From positions 71,662,223-71,726,222 of the forward strand of contig NC_069127.1 of assembly GCF_026914265.1 (NCBI RefSeq): a DNA stretch of 64,000 nt. Direction: 5' to 3'. Positions within the stretch are counted from its first letter, which is position 1. Each line of letters starts with the position of its first letter. The notes beneath the pieces are model-generated. The model did no database searches. It worked only from the letters and a program-made list of their open reading frames with translations, and was not told the DNA's origin. Positions 53,001-64,000 of the stretch are shown piece after piece. The stretch comes from Mya arenaria (Eukaryota; Mollusca; Bivalvia; Myida; Myidae). The translations under genes were made by a program, and so were the position numbers.

Positions 53001-54560
53001 GGCGCTGCACGTTTTGTTGAGTGTCTATAGTTTTATGGCGCTGTACGTTTTGTTGAGTGTCTATAGTCTTGTGGCGCTGCACGTTTTGTTGAGTGTCTAT
53101 ACTCTTGTGGCGCTGCACGTTTTGTTGAGTGTCTATAGTCTTGTGGCGCTGCACGTTTTGTTGAGTGTCTATAGTCTTGTGGCGCTGTACGTTTTGTTAA
53201 ATGTCTATAGTCTTGATGCGCTGTACGTTTTGTTGAGTGTATATAGTCTTGTGGCGCTGTACGTTTTGTTGAGTGTCTATAGTCTTGTGGCGCTGTACGT
53301 TTTGTTGAGTGTCTATAGTCTTGTGGCGCTGTTCGTTTTGTTGAGTGTCTATAGTCTTGTGGCGCTGTACGTTTTGTTGAGTGTCTATAGTCTTGTGGCG
53401 CTGTACGTTTTGTTGAGTGTCTATAGTCTTGTGGCGCTGTACGTTTTGTTGAGTGTCTAAAGTCTTGTGGCGCTGTTCGTTTTGTTGAGTGTCTATAGTC
53501 TTGTGGCGCTGTACGTTTTGTTGAGTGTCTATAGTCTTGTGGCGCTGGGTATTTTGTCAAATGTATGTTGTCTTGTGGCGCTGTGTATTTTGTTAAATGT
53601 ATGTTGTCTTGTGGCGCTGTGTGTTTTGTTGAGTGTTCGTTTTCTTGTAGGTATTTTGTTAAATGTATGTTGTCTTGTGGAGCTATGTGTTTCTTTTTGA
53701 GAATATGTTTTCTTGTGACGCTGTGTTTCTTGTTGAGTGAATGTTGTCTTGTAGCGTTGTGTGTCTCGTTGAGTGTTTGTTTTCTTGTGGCTTTGTGTGT
53801 ACCGTTTAGTGTCTGCTGTCGTGTGGCGCTGTGGGTTTCGTTGAGTGTTCGTTTCCTTGTGGCGCTGTGTTTCTCGTTGAGTGTCTGTTGTATTGTCGCG
53901 GTGTGTGTATGTTGTCATGTGGCGTTGTGGGCTTCGTTGGGTGTATGCTGTCTTGTGGCGCTTTGCGTATTGTTGAGTGTATGTTGTCATGTGGCGCTGT
54001 GTGTATCGTTGAGTTTATATTGTCATGTGGCGCTGTGTGTATCGTTGGGTTTATGTTGTCATGTGGCGTTGTGGGTTTCGTTGAGTGTACATGTATGTTG
54101 TCTTGTGGCGCTGTGTGTATCGTTGAGTGTATGCTGTCTTGTGGTGCTGTGTGTATCGTTGAGTGTATGTTGTCTTGTGGCGCTGTGTTTATCGTTGAGT
54201 GTATGTTGTCTTGTGGTGCTGTGTGTATCGTTGAGTGTATATTGTCTTGTGGTGTTGTGGGTTTCGTTGGGTATATGTTGTCATGTGGCGCTGTGTGTAT
54301 CGTTTAGTGTATGCTGTATTGAGGCGCTGTGTGTATCGCTGAGTGTATTTTGTCTTGTGGCGCTGTGTGTATCGTTGAATGTATGTTGTCTTGGGGCGCT
54401 GTGTGTATCGTTGAGTGCATGTTGTCTTGTGGCGCTGTGCGTCTCGTTGAGTGTATGTTGTTTTGTGGCACTGTGTGTATCGTTGTGTGTATGTTGTCTT
54501 GTGGCGCTATGTGTTTTGCTGAGTTAATGTTGCCTTGTTGGCTTGTGTGTCTCATTGAGT
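50020..54560. repeat. 36-bp minisatellite block of about 120 units in four families
   Basis: All families share TTGTCTTGTGGCG or a near variant plus GTTTTGTT or TCTCGTT. Family 1, 50,020-51,600 (GTGTCTCGTTGCGTACTTG). Family 2, 51,610-52,260 (TTATTACGTTGTATGTTTTG). Family 3, 52,280-53,560 (GCGCTGTACGTTTTGTTGAG). Family 4, 53,560-54,555 (GTGTGTATCGTTGAGTGTAT). Because 36 is divisible by three, several frames stay open on both strands (up to 502 codons). The plus frames are Cys-rich and hydrophobic, the minus frame hydrophilic (QRHKTIDTQQNV). Confidence 0.95.
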
Positions 54561-54764
54561 ATATTTGGACTTTGATCCTCGTGTCTTTAAAGAGGCTCGT
54601 AATTATGTTAATAGTAAGTTATATAGGGAAAAGAAGTTATCTGCTTGTAATTTTAACACTACTAATAACTTTCAAAATTATGACATCATTCAAGAGCTGA
54701 ATGGTAGACTTTTGCGACATAAAGATCAGGGTCCGTATTACAGAAGTATCTTAAGATTTTTTTA
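54561..54764 (+). other. Open frame running from repeat edge into a MITE
   Basis: The frame FDPRVFKEARNYVNSKLY to LNGRLLRHKDQGPYYRSIL is non-repetitive, but its last dozen residues lie in the inverted repeat of the next element. It may be a decayed coding scrap or chance. I do not recognise it. Confidence 0.25.
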
Positions 54765-54995
54765 ACATATTTTAATTTAAGTGTAAAATTTGGAATTGTA
54801 ATATTTCTTTAAAAAAAAACTAGTTCTTTAAAATTCAGTTTTCATTTTCAAAATCTTCAGTGTCCATATTTTAATTGCAGAATATACAATTAGCATAACA
54901 CTTTCTTCTAATGAAATAAATCAGTTAAGGAAATTGTTGAATTTAAGGAAATGGTAAAATTTTAACTTAAGATGCTTCTGTAATATGGCCCCGGT
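54729..54995. mobile_element. MITE with 25-bp inverted ends
   Basis: Left end GTCCGTATTACAGAAGTATC plus TTAAG; right end CTTAAGATGCTTCTGTAATA plus TGGCC. These are inverted copies with few mismatches. The interior is AT-rich and non-coding. Confidence 0.75.
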
Positions 54996-55350
54996 TTTAA
55001 TTCCTAAAGGATCGTATGTCAGTATTCTATATACAAAACGATAATAAATGCGCATTTTTAACAATTTCTAAAATGCTCGTATATAATATTCTTATTCTGA
55101 CCGGGGGTTGCAAATATATGATGTTTTAATTCCAACTCTCTGTAAAATAACACCCTATGCAAATCAACTGTTTGTCCGTAACGATCCCTGTTACATAATC
55201 GACTCTGCTGCTATTTCTGTTGCTGACTCAATCAAAATGTAATCAGTACACGAGTATGACTGTACATCGTAAATTGAGACATAACTTCCTAGTATGATTA
55301 GCGAAATTGTAGAGGTAATTTATGACAGTCAGTATGGGCTTGTAATAAAC

Positions 55351-55420
55351 ATCCTCGGCACCCCAGCGTATCATAACCTATATGTTATATATATAACCAT
55401 AACGCTGGGGTGCCGAGGAT
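55351..55420. mobile_element. 70-bp hairpin element with 8-bp flanking repeats
   Basis: ATCCTCGGCACCCCAGCGT is followed after a TA-rich loop by its perfect complement ending at 55,420. The word GTAATAAA lies directly on each side (55,341-55,348 and 55,422-55,429), like an 8-bp target duplication as made by hAT elements. Confidence 0.7.
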
Positions 55421-55469
55421 AGTAATAAATCTTGGGGGGAAATCTTACACAGGTGTGAATTTCTTTTCT

Positions 55470-55475
55470 TTTATT
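55470..55475 (-). terminator. Polyadenylation signal
   Basis: AATAAA on the minus strand about 85 nt after the stop of the exon at 55,560-56,691. Confidence 0.5.
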
Positions 55476-55559
55476 TTAAACGAAAATGTAATGGCGATCC
55501 ATATCAGATTACCAGGTACGACACACTTTGAAATATGATAACTTGCACTATGTATGCAA

Positions 55560-56691
55560 TTAGGCTTGTCGAATTTTAGTTGACTTCCTATGTTGATGAT
55601 GCATACAGTTTTCGAACACACACATAGAGGCAGGGTGGAAATCTCTTTCATTTTCTAACGAAATAAGTGTTGGAACATCATTAAGTCTATCTCTAAACTC
55701 TTTATCATCATGTAACCCTGATTTTACCCTAGTAAATAGTTTTCTTTTCTTTCTTGACTGTTTCTTTTTGTTTTTACTATGATCGTCTTCTGGGGACTTT
55801 CGTTCCATTGAATCGTCTATGCGAGGTAACTCACATTTAGCGCTAAATTTCTTAGTTGGTGTATCGGGAGTTGCGCCCCTTGAGCCTTCTTCGATATGTG
55901 GAAGAAATAAATGAAGCTCAGAATGCGAGTCCAATTTCTTAAAGTCCACTTTAAACTCACGTTGAACCTTTCTTTGAGGTTTCCTAGGTATCGGGATGGG
56001 TGGTGGTGGTGTTGGATCTCTTGGAGAAGGTGACAATATGAATGAGTCGTCGTCATCTTCATCTTCTTCAATAAATAAATCATCCTTGCGGAAAGTTGGC
56101 TCTATTGTCCGAATATCTGGCTGAAAATCGAACCGACCATTCGGATATTTATCGGCAGCCGCGGGTAGAGAGCTAGTTCGAGTAGCAGGCTCAGATCTGG
56201 GTACACGACTAGACGCCCGACTGAATGCACTTGGGTGAATCTCGCTTTGGGTTTCAAAGAAATCAGTTTTAGCACTAGATAAAGTATCATCGGGATTTTC
56301 CCTACTGGATAACAAATGCAGTTTCTCTGTCGCGTCAATAAGTCTCTGAAACGTCGGCGACTGACTGCGCGGATGGAAACCATGTTTTGATGGTTGCATA
56401 GTTTTTAACTTGTCCTTCTGAAATTTCCATCTATACTGTACTGGCTTGACAAGCTCCGAGAAGAACTTTATGTCTGTGTGGTTGTCCACATCTTCATGGA
56501 TGCCTAACCGGTTTCTTCGAGCCACCATTGAGGAAGTCGCAATGGTAGGATATCCGGATTTTAACTGGCTCTCGGCATCGAGAAGAACAGCGTTCGCCGC
56601 CTTGTTGTCAAAGACTGCGATGTCCGCTGGAGCCAACTGTCCATTCACGGCAATCGGCTTTGTTGGCCCGTCAATGGGTACAACCGCTTGC
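55560..56691 (-). CDS. Last coding exon of an unrecognised gene (376 residues in frame)
   Basis: The exon begins after TATTTTCAG (acceptor at 56,692) in phase 1 with QAVVPIDGPTKPIAVNGQLA and runs to a stop at 55,560. Minus-strand AAATAAA follows at 55,470-55,475, about 85 nt past the stop, supporting a true 3' end. The protein is polar and likely disordered: an acidic run (FIEEDEDDDDSF), a proline run (DPTPPPPIPIPRKPQRK), a basic run (KNKKKQSRKKRKLF) and a His/Cys end (CVFENCMHHQHRKS). No domain was recognised. Upstream exons should lie to the right, but I could not identify them. The start codon is not in this exon. Confidence 0.75.
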
Positions 56692-58800
56692 CTGAAAATA
56701 CATATGACAAATTGAAAGTTCTATTTAACATTGTTTTGGTAATCTCCTGTAAAGTGTGATGTACCGATATCAACACAGATAACAGCAACAGCAATGTTCG
56801 ATTGATGCTTTGAATCCAGAAACCCTGTAAGCTTTTTATTTTTATTCATTCAATGATGTGAAACTGTATTGTATGTACAGCGGTAAGTTGTTTTGTGCAT
56901 ATCCTTAAAATGTATAATTAAAATGAAAATATTAAAACGTATCTTTGAAAGCAAGAGCTACTTGTTTAAATCTTGTAGCAGTAAATACACCACTCGGTGA
57001 TTGAGAATCATAGCTACTAGAAGTACTAGTGCAACAACAATTCACATTTTTCATGATTAAGGCGGCATTAAACGACTTACGAGTATATTGCATATTTATA
57101 AAAGCATACTGACGTAACGTCAAAAGATCATGCACACTCTAGAATCCTTACACATTGTTCATGTATTTATCTTGAAATTTCTGTATTTGCATGTGTACCT
57201 CAGATGCATGTACATGGAATGGTCATTTGACGTTACGTCGTTTTAGTGAGTGTTTTCCATCAATAAATGAAGATTACGCTTGCAACGATGAAAGCTCAAA
57301 GTAGTATTCACAAGCAATTGAAGCACAGTTCGGGGAAGAATATCATTCTAAAGAGCATATGTCCACGATTATAATCATCGTCGGCAACCATGGTATTTTC
57401 TTCCGTTACACTTTATACATACAGTTTGTTAATTGCCTGACATAATCTCGTTTATAGGAGTATGCATAAGACAGGGGAGACAAATCTTCGTCCAATAAAA
57501 ACACATGTTTCAATCAAATACCCTTCAATGACCCTGTATTGTCAGTTGTCTCTGAAAGCCTGTGGTTCCATTCAATGTTTCAATATGTGTAGTGAACCGG
57601 CAGACTGAGTTCAACTCCAGCTTTCTCTATTGGCAAATAATAGTTCGAGTGTCTGGGCATATTTTCGCTTTGCTTCTTTGAAAACAAATGAAACTGGCTC
57701 ATTAATCATTAATCATTCATGATAACAAGACTTTCCTAGCCAAATCGCAGTAGCGTATCTGGGGTATCCGACGATGGATTATAATGCACAACAATTGCAT
57801 ATATGTTTCTTCATGTCACTGCTTTATTTCACGATGTTTTTATTTCTCCACTTTCGTATAAAATATCTAACTATTCAAGTAAATTGTGTTATCGAAAATA
57901 TGAATATGGTTAGGAAAGTCATTTTAGATAGTTTCTCAAAATAAAAATCAGCATGATCTTTAATTGTGTTTCTTCTGTTTTCGGCATTATCATTTACAAA
58001 TTTAATTGAGTAAAAAGTACAGTTTTTATCTTGAAATGTATATTTGTTGCATGTATGATATGAAAAATTACACCAATACAGATGTGACTTCTTTGTAAAA
58101 CATGCCTTTCTTCGTTTTATAAAACAACATGACCGTGAATGAAAGCACGGTTATATCATGTCAGGTTATATGTTACTTTCCATATTCATAGGATTATAAG
58201 CTGAATAGTTTGTGATGGACATGCTGGATCTACTTTTTTTACATTTTCACTGCAGTATTGGTACTTCTACACCGGGTGTGGTAAATCTATCTAATACATA
58301 GAGATTACGAGTATTTATTTTTCTTATAAGAAACGTGACGTTATTTGATATATTTATTGCCCAAGTGGAACTTTCTTCCCATATATGGTTTTGGAGGTCG
58401 TGAAAGTCTAGAAATCATTGTTATTTAGTGATCACTAACTTTATAGGATTAAAAGTGTCTATAACTTTATAGCCTTCCTTGCCAATGAATGCACAGTTAA
58501 TGTGTTCATAATAATCTACGACGACTCTGGAGAAAAGATACTGTTAAAATGGTTTCGATATTTCCATTCACTCTACTTATTACTGCACTGAACAAACGAA
58601 ATCTCCGTTCGCGTCAAATACGCTATTTGAGCGTTTCCCTTGTTACTGGCCTTTTGACGCTACGTCACTAGTATATTAGGATGAAGTAGTTAATGAAAAC
58701 ATAACGGACAAGCGGTAATGCGATGTTTGGACCCGGGAAACCGGTTTAAATCCCAAAAATCTCACTACGTTTTCTCTGACCATGCTAGTGCGGGATTCCT
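56692..58800. other. Intron or upstream region, no exon recognised
   Basis: It holds two CRE-like words in opposite orientation, TGACGTAACGTCA (57,110-57,122) and TGACGTTACGTCG (57,228-57,240). Otherwise it is AT-rich without coding signals. Confidence 0.4.
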
Positions 58801-58802
58801 AA

Positions 58803-58873
58803 CATTTTACCAGTAAAGATACACAGTGTGTGTATACGGTATACACACGCTGCGTATCGTTACCGGTAAAATG
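58803..58873. repeat. 71-bp imperfect palindrome
   Basis: CATTTTACCAGTAAAGATAC reads outward from a GTATACGGTATAC centre to its near complement TACCGGTAAAATG. The arms are about 34 bp with a few mismatches. Confidence 0.8.
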
Positions 58874-58885
58874 TAAGGGATAATA

Positions 58886-59305
58886 CCACGTGATTAATTG
58901 CGTCAAAAATGCTACGTCGGAAGACAATATTTTGCTTTGAATGAAAACTTTAAACGAAGATAGCTTAACTTTTTCACCATTTTAAATGAAACAAAGCGCA
59001 GCCTACGCCGCCCACAGAGCCCCGCCATCGATCTTTTACCAGAGTTTGATTGAGAGTTTAGTTTCGGAAAAAAACTTCGACAAACCTTTTCACAAAACCG
59101 CCGCCTAATGGAGCACTATTAAAACATTAGTTTGGAAACAGGTTTGTCGAAGTGTTTGAGGAAAGTAGCCACCTTATCAAACATCGGCAATAAAACGAAG
59201 GCGAGGCTCTCCAAGCCTTTTTTGTTTTAAGTCTTCATTTTCAGCAAAATGTAACCTTTCGACGTAGCATATATGACGTAATTTATCACGTGGTATACAC
59301 ACACT
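58886..59305. mobile_element. Foldback element with long inverted ends
   Basis: Left end ATACCACGTGATTAATTGCG, then GCTACGTCGGAAG; right end is the inverted equivalent (GACGTAGCATATATGACGTA, ATCACGTGGTAT). The arms are about 80 bp. A second nested inversion inside uses ACTTCGACAAACC (59,080) and GGTTTGTCGAAGT (59,142). No coding capacity. Confidence 0.7.
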
Positions 59306-59309
59306 GGAT

Positions 59310-59960
59310 ACGTGTAGCGTTGTGTTTCTTGTTTGGTATTTGCTAGGCCATGATCATTGTGTCTTAAAACAAGATCCTGGTAAAATATAAGGCTTCGGGA
59401 TTGTCCCTCTTCTCTCAGCTGTCTTGTTAAATGTAATGAATGGTTCGCATATCAAACCTGTCCTTTTTTGTCTGGTTGTAGTTAATGACTTTTAAATTAC
59501 TTCAAACTTTCTTAATCAATATTTTCTTAATACGTATTTGTTTGTCATGCTATTTAATTGAAAAGTGCACCATTAAATATTTACATTCTTAGGGCAATTT
59601 ATGTGTTTTGTTAGCCGATGTCTCAAGTGTGTGTATGTTTTAGTTGCACTTCATATATACCCATGCCGACATGCTTTAACTGGGGTAATTATGCAGACAA
59701 GTCATTAAAACACTACATGCAGTTCACCTTGTGTTTACATAACACTCACAAACTCAACATCTGAACCATAGTCTATAACAGGGAAAGAAACTGATGACAA
59801 AACATTTATCTATAATGCAGAGGTCGCACCAATCACCTGGAGAATAACATGAAGAAAGAAAAGTTCCTTGTACGGTATGAAAAGTATATTAAAGATATAT
59901 GTACCGGAATTTATAATAATCTAATCGATGTAAAACTTGGAATGAGTTCTCCCCCCCCCC
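59310..59960. other. Intergenic, no gene seen
   Basis: AT-rich, featureless sequence before the microsatellite. Confidence 0.45.
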
Positions 59961-59967
59961 TTTTTAC

Positions 59968-60038
<71 letters not shown>

Positions 60039-60112
60039 TAATAATCATCATCATGATCATCATCATCATCATTATCATCATTATCATAATCATAATAATA
60101 AAATAATAAAAT
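59968..60112. repeat. (AAT)n / (ATC)n microsatellite
   Basis: An uninterrupted AAT run followed by ATC/ATT mixtures. It gives spurious Ile, Asp and Tyr frames. Confidence 0.95.
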
Positions 60113-60119
60113 AATAACA

Positions 60120-60336
60120 ATATAACGTTCTCGGTATGGTGTAAAGAAGGGGCCATCTAAGTCGAGATACGGTAAACTGCACGCAACATGCATGACTTAC
60201 GTTCCCGGTATGGTGAAAAGAAGGGACCATTTAAGTCGAAATACGATTGATAGCACACTACATGCAGCATTTAACCCTGGTGTAAATCATTGTCCATTCA
60301 AGTATTGCTATATAAACAAAAAGCACATATAAGCAT
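60120..60336. repeat. Diverged left edge of the 72/74-bp array
   Basis: Two or three degenerate units with CCCGGTATGGTG and GGGACCATTTAAGTCG. They are closer to the 74-bp units than to the 72-bp core. Confidence 0.75.
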
Positions 60337-62496
60337 CACTAACGTATCGGTAAAGTGTAAGGAAGAGTCCTTTAAGTCGTGTTGTCATAAACAGCACAAA
60401 CAATGCATCACTAACGTATCGGTAAAGTGTAAGGAAGAGTCCTTTAAGTCGTGTTGTCATAAACAGCACAAACAATGCATCACTAACGTATCGGTATAGT
60501 GTAAGGAAGAGTCCTTTAAGTCGTGTTGTCATAAACAGCACAAACAATGCATCACTAACGTATCGGTATAGTGTAAGGAAGAGTCCTGTAAGTCGTGTTG
60601 TCATAAACAGCACAAACAATGCATCACTAACGTATCGGTATAGTGTAAGGAAGAGTCCTGTAAGTCGTGTTGTCATAAACAGCACAAACAATGCATCACT
60701 AACTTATCGGTATAGTGTAAGGAAGAGTCCTTTAAGTCGTGTTGTCATAAACAGCACAAACAATGCATCACTAACGTATCGGTATAGTGTAAGGAAGAGT
60801 CCTTTAAGTCGTGTTGTCATAAACAGCACAAACAATGCATCACTAACGTATCGGTATAGTGTAAGGAAGAGTCCTTTAAGTCGTGTTGTCATAAACAGCA
60901 CAAACAATGCATCACTAACGTATCGGTATAGTGTAAGGAAGAGTCCTGTAAGTCGTGTTGTCATAAACAGCACAAACAATGCATCACTAACGTATCGGTA
61001 TAGTGTAAGGAAGAGTCCTTTAAGTCGTGTTGTCATAAACAGCACAAACAATGCATCACTAACGTATCGGTATAGTGTAAGGAAGAGTCCTGTAAGTCGT
61101 GTTGTCATAAACAGCACAAACAATGCATCACTAACGTATCGGTATAGTGTAAGGAAGAGTCCTTTAAGTCGTGTTGTCATAAACAGCACAAACAATGCAT
61201 CACTAACGTATCGGTATAGTGTAAGGAAGAGTCCTGTAAGTCGTGTTGTCATAAACAGCACAAACAATGCATCACTAACGTATCGGTATAGTGTAAGGAA
61301 GAGTCCTTTAAGTCGTGTTGTCATAAACAGCACAAACAATGCATCACTAACGTATCGGTATAGTGTAAGGAAGAGTCCTTTAAGTCGTGTTGTCATAAAC
61401 AGCACAAACAATGCATCACTAACGTATCGGTATAGTGTAAGGAAGAGTCCTTTAAGTCGTGTTGTCATAAACAGCACAAACAATGCATCACTAACGTATC
61501 GGTATAGTGTAAGGAAGAGTCCTGTAAGTCGTGTTGTCATAAACAGCACAAACAATGCATCACTAACGTATCGGTATAGTGTAAGGAAGAGTCCTGTAAG
61601 TCGTGTTGTCATAAACAGCACAAACAATGCATCACTAACGTATCGGTATAGTGTAAGGAAGAGTCCTTTAAGTCGTGTTGTCATAAACAGCACAAACAAT
61701 GCATCACTAACGTATCGGTATAGTGTAAGGAAGAGTCCTTTAAGTCGTGTTGTCATAAACAGCACAAACAATGCATCACTAACGTATCGGTATAGTGTAA
61801 GGAAGAGTCCTTTAAGTCGTGTTGTCATAAACAGCACAAACAATGCATCACTAACGTATCGGTATAGTGTAAGGAAGAGTCCTTTAAGTCGTGTTGTCAT
61901 AAACAGCACAAACAATGCATCACTAACGTATCGGTATAGTGTAAGGAAGAGTCCTGTAAGTCGTGTTGTCATAAACAGCACAAACAATGCATCACTAACG
62001 TATCGGTATAGTGTAAGGAAGAGTCCTGTAAGTCGTGTTGTCATAAACAGCACAAACAATGCATCACTAACGTATCGGTATAGTGTAAGGAAGAGTCCTG
62101 TAAGTCGTGTTGTCATAAACAGCACAAACAATGCATCACTAACGTATCGGTATAGTGTAAGGAAGAGTCCTTTAAGTCGTGTTGTCATAAACAGCACAAA
62201 CAATGCATCACTAACGTATCGGTATAGTGTAAGGAAGAGTCCTTTAAGTCGTGTTGTCATAAACAGCACAAACAATGCATCACTAACGTATCGGTATAGT
62301 GTAAGGAAGAGTCCTTTAAGTCGTGTTGTCATAAACAGCACAAACAATGCATCACTAACGTATCGGTATAGTGTAAGGAAGAGTCCTTTAAGTCGTGTTG
62401 TCATAAACAGCACAAACAATGCATCACTAACGTATCGGTATAGTGTAAGGAAGAGTCCTTTAAGTCGTGTTGTCATAAACAGCACAAACAATGCAT
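60337..62496. repeat. 72-bp satellite array, exactly 30 units
   Basis: The period CACTAACGTATCGGTATAGT onward repeats 30 times (2,160 bp) with almost no change. One site is polymorphic: CCTTTAAG in 20 units, CCTGTAAG in 10. The minus frame repeats a 24-residue hydrophobic unit and stays open for 609 codons; this follows from the length being divisible by three and near-identity of units. Confidence 0.96.
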
Positions 62497-63318
62497 CACT
62501 TACGTTTCGGGTATGGTGTAAAGTAGGGGTCATTTAAGCATTATTATGATAAACAACACACAACATACGGCACTTACGTTTCTGGTATGGTCTAAAGTAG
62601 GGGTCATTTAAGCATTATTATGATAAACAACACACAACATACGGCACTTACGTTTCTGGTATGGTCTAAAGTAGGGGTCATTTAAGCATTATTATGATAA
62701 ACAACACACAACATACGGCACTTACGTTTCTGGTATGGTCTAAAGTAGGGGTCATTTAAGCATTATTATGATAAACAACACACAACATACGGCACTTACG
62801 TTTCTGGTATGGTCTAAAGTAGGGGTCATTTAAGCATTATTATGATAAACAACACACAACATACGGCACTTACGTTTCTGGTATGGTCTAAAGTAGGGGT
62901 CATTTAAGCATTATTATGATAAACAACACACAACATACGGCACTTACGTTTCTGGTATGGTCTAAAGTAGGGGTCATTTAAGCATTATTATGATAAACAA
63001 CACACAACATACGGCACTTACGTTTCTGGTATGGTCTAAAGTAGGGGTCATTTAAGCATTATTATGATAAACAACACACAACATACGGCACTTACGTTTC
63101 TGGTATGGTCTAAAGTAGGGGTCATTTAAGCATTATTATGATAAACAACACACAACATACTGCACTTACGTTTCTGGTATGGTCTAAAGTAGGGGTCATT
63201 TAAGCATTATTATGATAAACAACACACAACATACGGCACTTACGTTTCTGGTATGGTCTAAAGTAGGGGTCATTTAAGCATTATTATGATAAACAACACA
63301 CAACATACTGCACTTACG
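62497..63318. repeat. 74-bp satellite array, 11 periods, related to the 72-bp array
   Basis: Units start CACTTACGTTTCTGGTATGG at 62,497, 62,571 and every 74 bp to 63,311. They share the CACT-ACGT and GTGTAAxG/TTTAAG layout with the 72-bp units. Each carries AACGTAAGT on the minus strand, a near-consensus splice donor. Confidence 0.95.
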
Positions 63319-63505
63319 TTTCTGGTATGGTGTAAAGTAGGGGCCATTTGAGTCGAGAGAGTCGCGGAGACCTCATGTTGATCACCTCAAAATTCAACAT
63401 AGTGCGTGCCTCAAACACTCTCTTATTTAATGGTGGTAGGTTTAACAGCTTAAGTCCGAAAGTCTTAATATCAGAAAGGTTACATATTTTTAAAACCTTC
63501 CATTG
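63318..63505 (-). other. Coding-like stretch ending at a splice-donor-like site
   Basis: An open minus-strand frame of about 62 codons contains ICNLSDIKTFGLKLLNLPPL, NKRVFEARTMLNFEVI and LKWPLLYTIPE, and ends at GTAAGT, the donor word of the adjacent 74-bp units. No known domain was recognised. It may be an exon remnant from whose 3' edge the array grew. Confidence 0.35.
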
Positions 63506-64000
63506 TCAACATTTTGTAATTCACTTAACGAACGCCTTCATTGCGTACTCATTTGACCTATCTTTTATCCAGTCCCTTTGCTTAAAATTCCCGATGATGA
63601 TGTTACCGATGGACTTGTTTATTTCTTAAAATACCACTTAACCGTGTCCATTTATGTTCAATTTGTTTCCATATTACTTTCACCCCCCTCTATGATACAA
63701 TTTGCGTAATGTTTCATCACATCAAACATGTCAGTGTACAGGCAACATTTCTTTTGTGCTCCTTTACTTATGTCAGTTATTGGACAAAACCGATAGTAGC
63801 ACTATAGACTGCGTGTGATTTCAAGACATTAAAGGTTTCAATGGTATGTCCACATGTTGCCAGACTGGGTACGAGACATCTAACGCGTATATTCACAGCG
63901 TAATTTCCGACGATTGCGGTTTGTTTAACAAGATTATCGTTTAAGTGTTTCTCACGAACTTCTTTTGGTCGAATTCTATATAAAGTACTTATGCATATTT
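63506..64000. other. Right edge, no clear gene
   Basis: AT-rich sequence, with a further coding-like stretch near 63,520-63,620 on the minus strand that I could not identify. Confidence 0.35.

Noticed and set aside
60704-62533. 609-codon minus-strand frame with a membrane-like repeat
   Set aside because: A product of the 72-bp near-identical array; no unique coding sequence inside.

Overview
The window is animal nuclear DNA, most likely from a bivalve mollusc. It is AT-rich, genes are split into short GT-AG exons, and the gaps hold LINE pieces, a tRNA-derived SINE, many short inverted-repeat (MITE-like) elements including TTAA-flanked ones, microsatellites and very large minisatellites. No database could be searched, so the taxonomic call is inference from repeat style and the cadherin genes.

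Left two thirds (about 0.75-42.4 kb): one segment of about 17 kb is present twice in tandem. Each copy carries a minus-strand 25-exon gene for a single-pass membrane protein with a signal peptide, a Cys-containing N-terminal region, cadherin repeats marked by DxxDxNPxF-type linkers, one transmembrane helix and a short acidic tail. Copy B (22,934-37,698) splices cleanly to 926 residues. Copy A (4,532-17,182) has the same 25 exons, but two are lengthened by 1 and 2 bases in homopolymers, so it is a young pseudogene, a polymorphic allele or an assembly error. Between the copies lie a hAT-like transposase scrap and a broken LINE. Copy B has about 4 kb of foreign sequence, including an LTR-type relic, inserted beside its TATA-like site.

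Middle (42.4-50 kb): an L1/Tx1-type LINE 3' piece, two TTAA-flanked MITEs, a SINE, an 18-bp minisatellite, and an unrecognised 317-residue minus-strand ORF (48,165-49,118).

Right (50-64 kb): a 4.5-kb block of 36-bp repeats in four sequence families, a MITE, a 70-bp hairpin element, the last coding exon of an unrecognised minus-strand gene (55,560-56,691), a nested palindromic foldback element, and a 3-kb array made of 30 units of 72 bp followed by 11 units of 74 bp, the latter carrying a splice-donor-like site in every unit.

Functionally, only the cadherin-like pair can be placed: cell-surface proteins probably used in Ca2+-dependent adhesion or recognition, without a visible catenin-binding tail. 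The long open frames inside the minisatellites are by-products of repeat lengths divisible by three.
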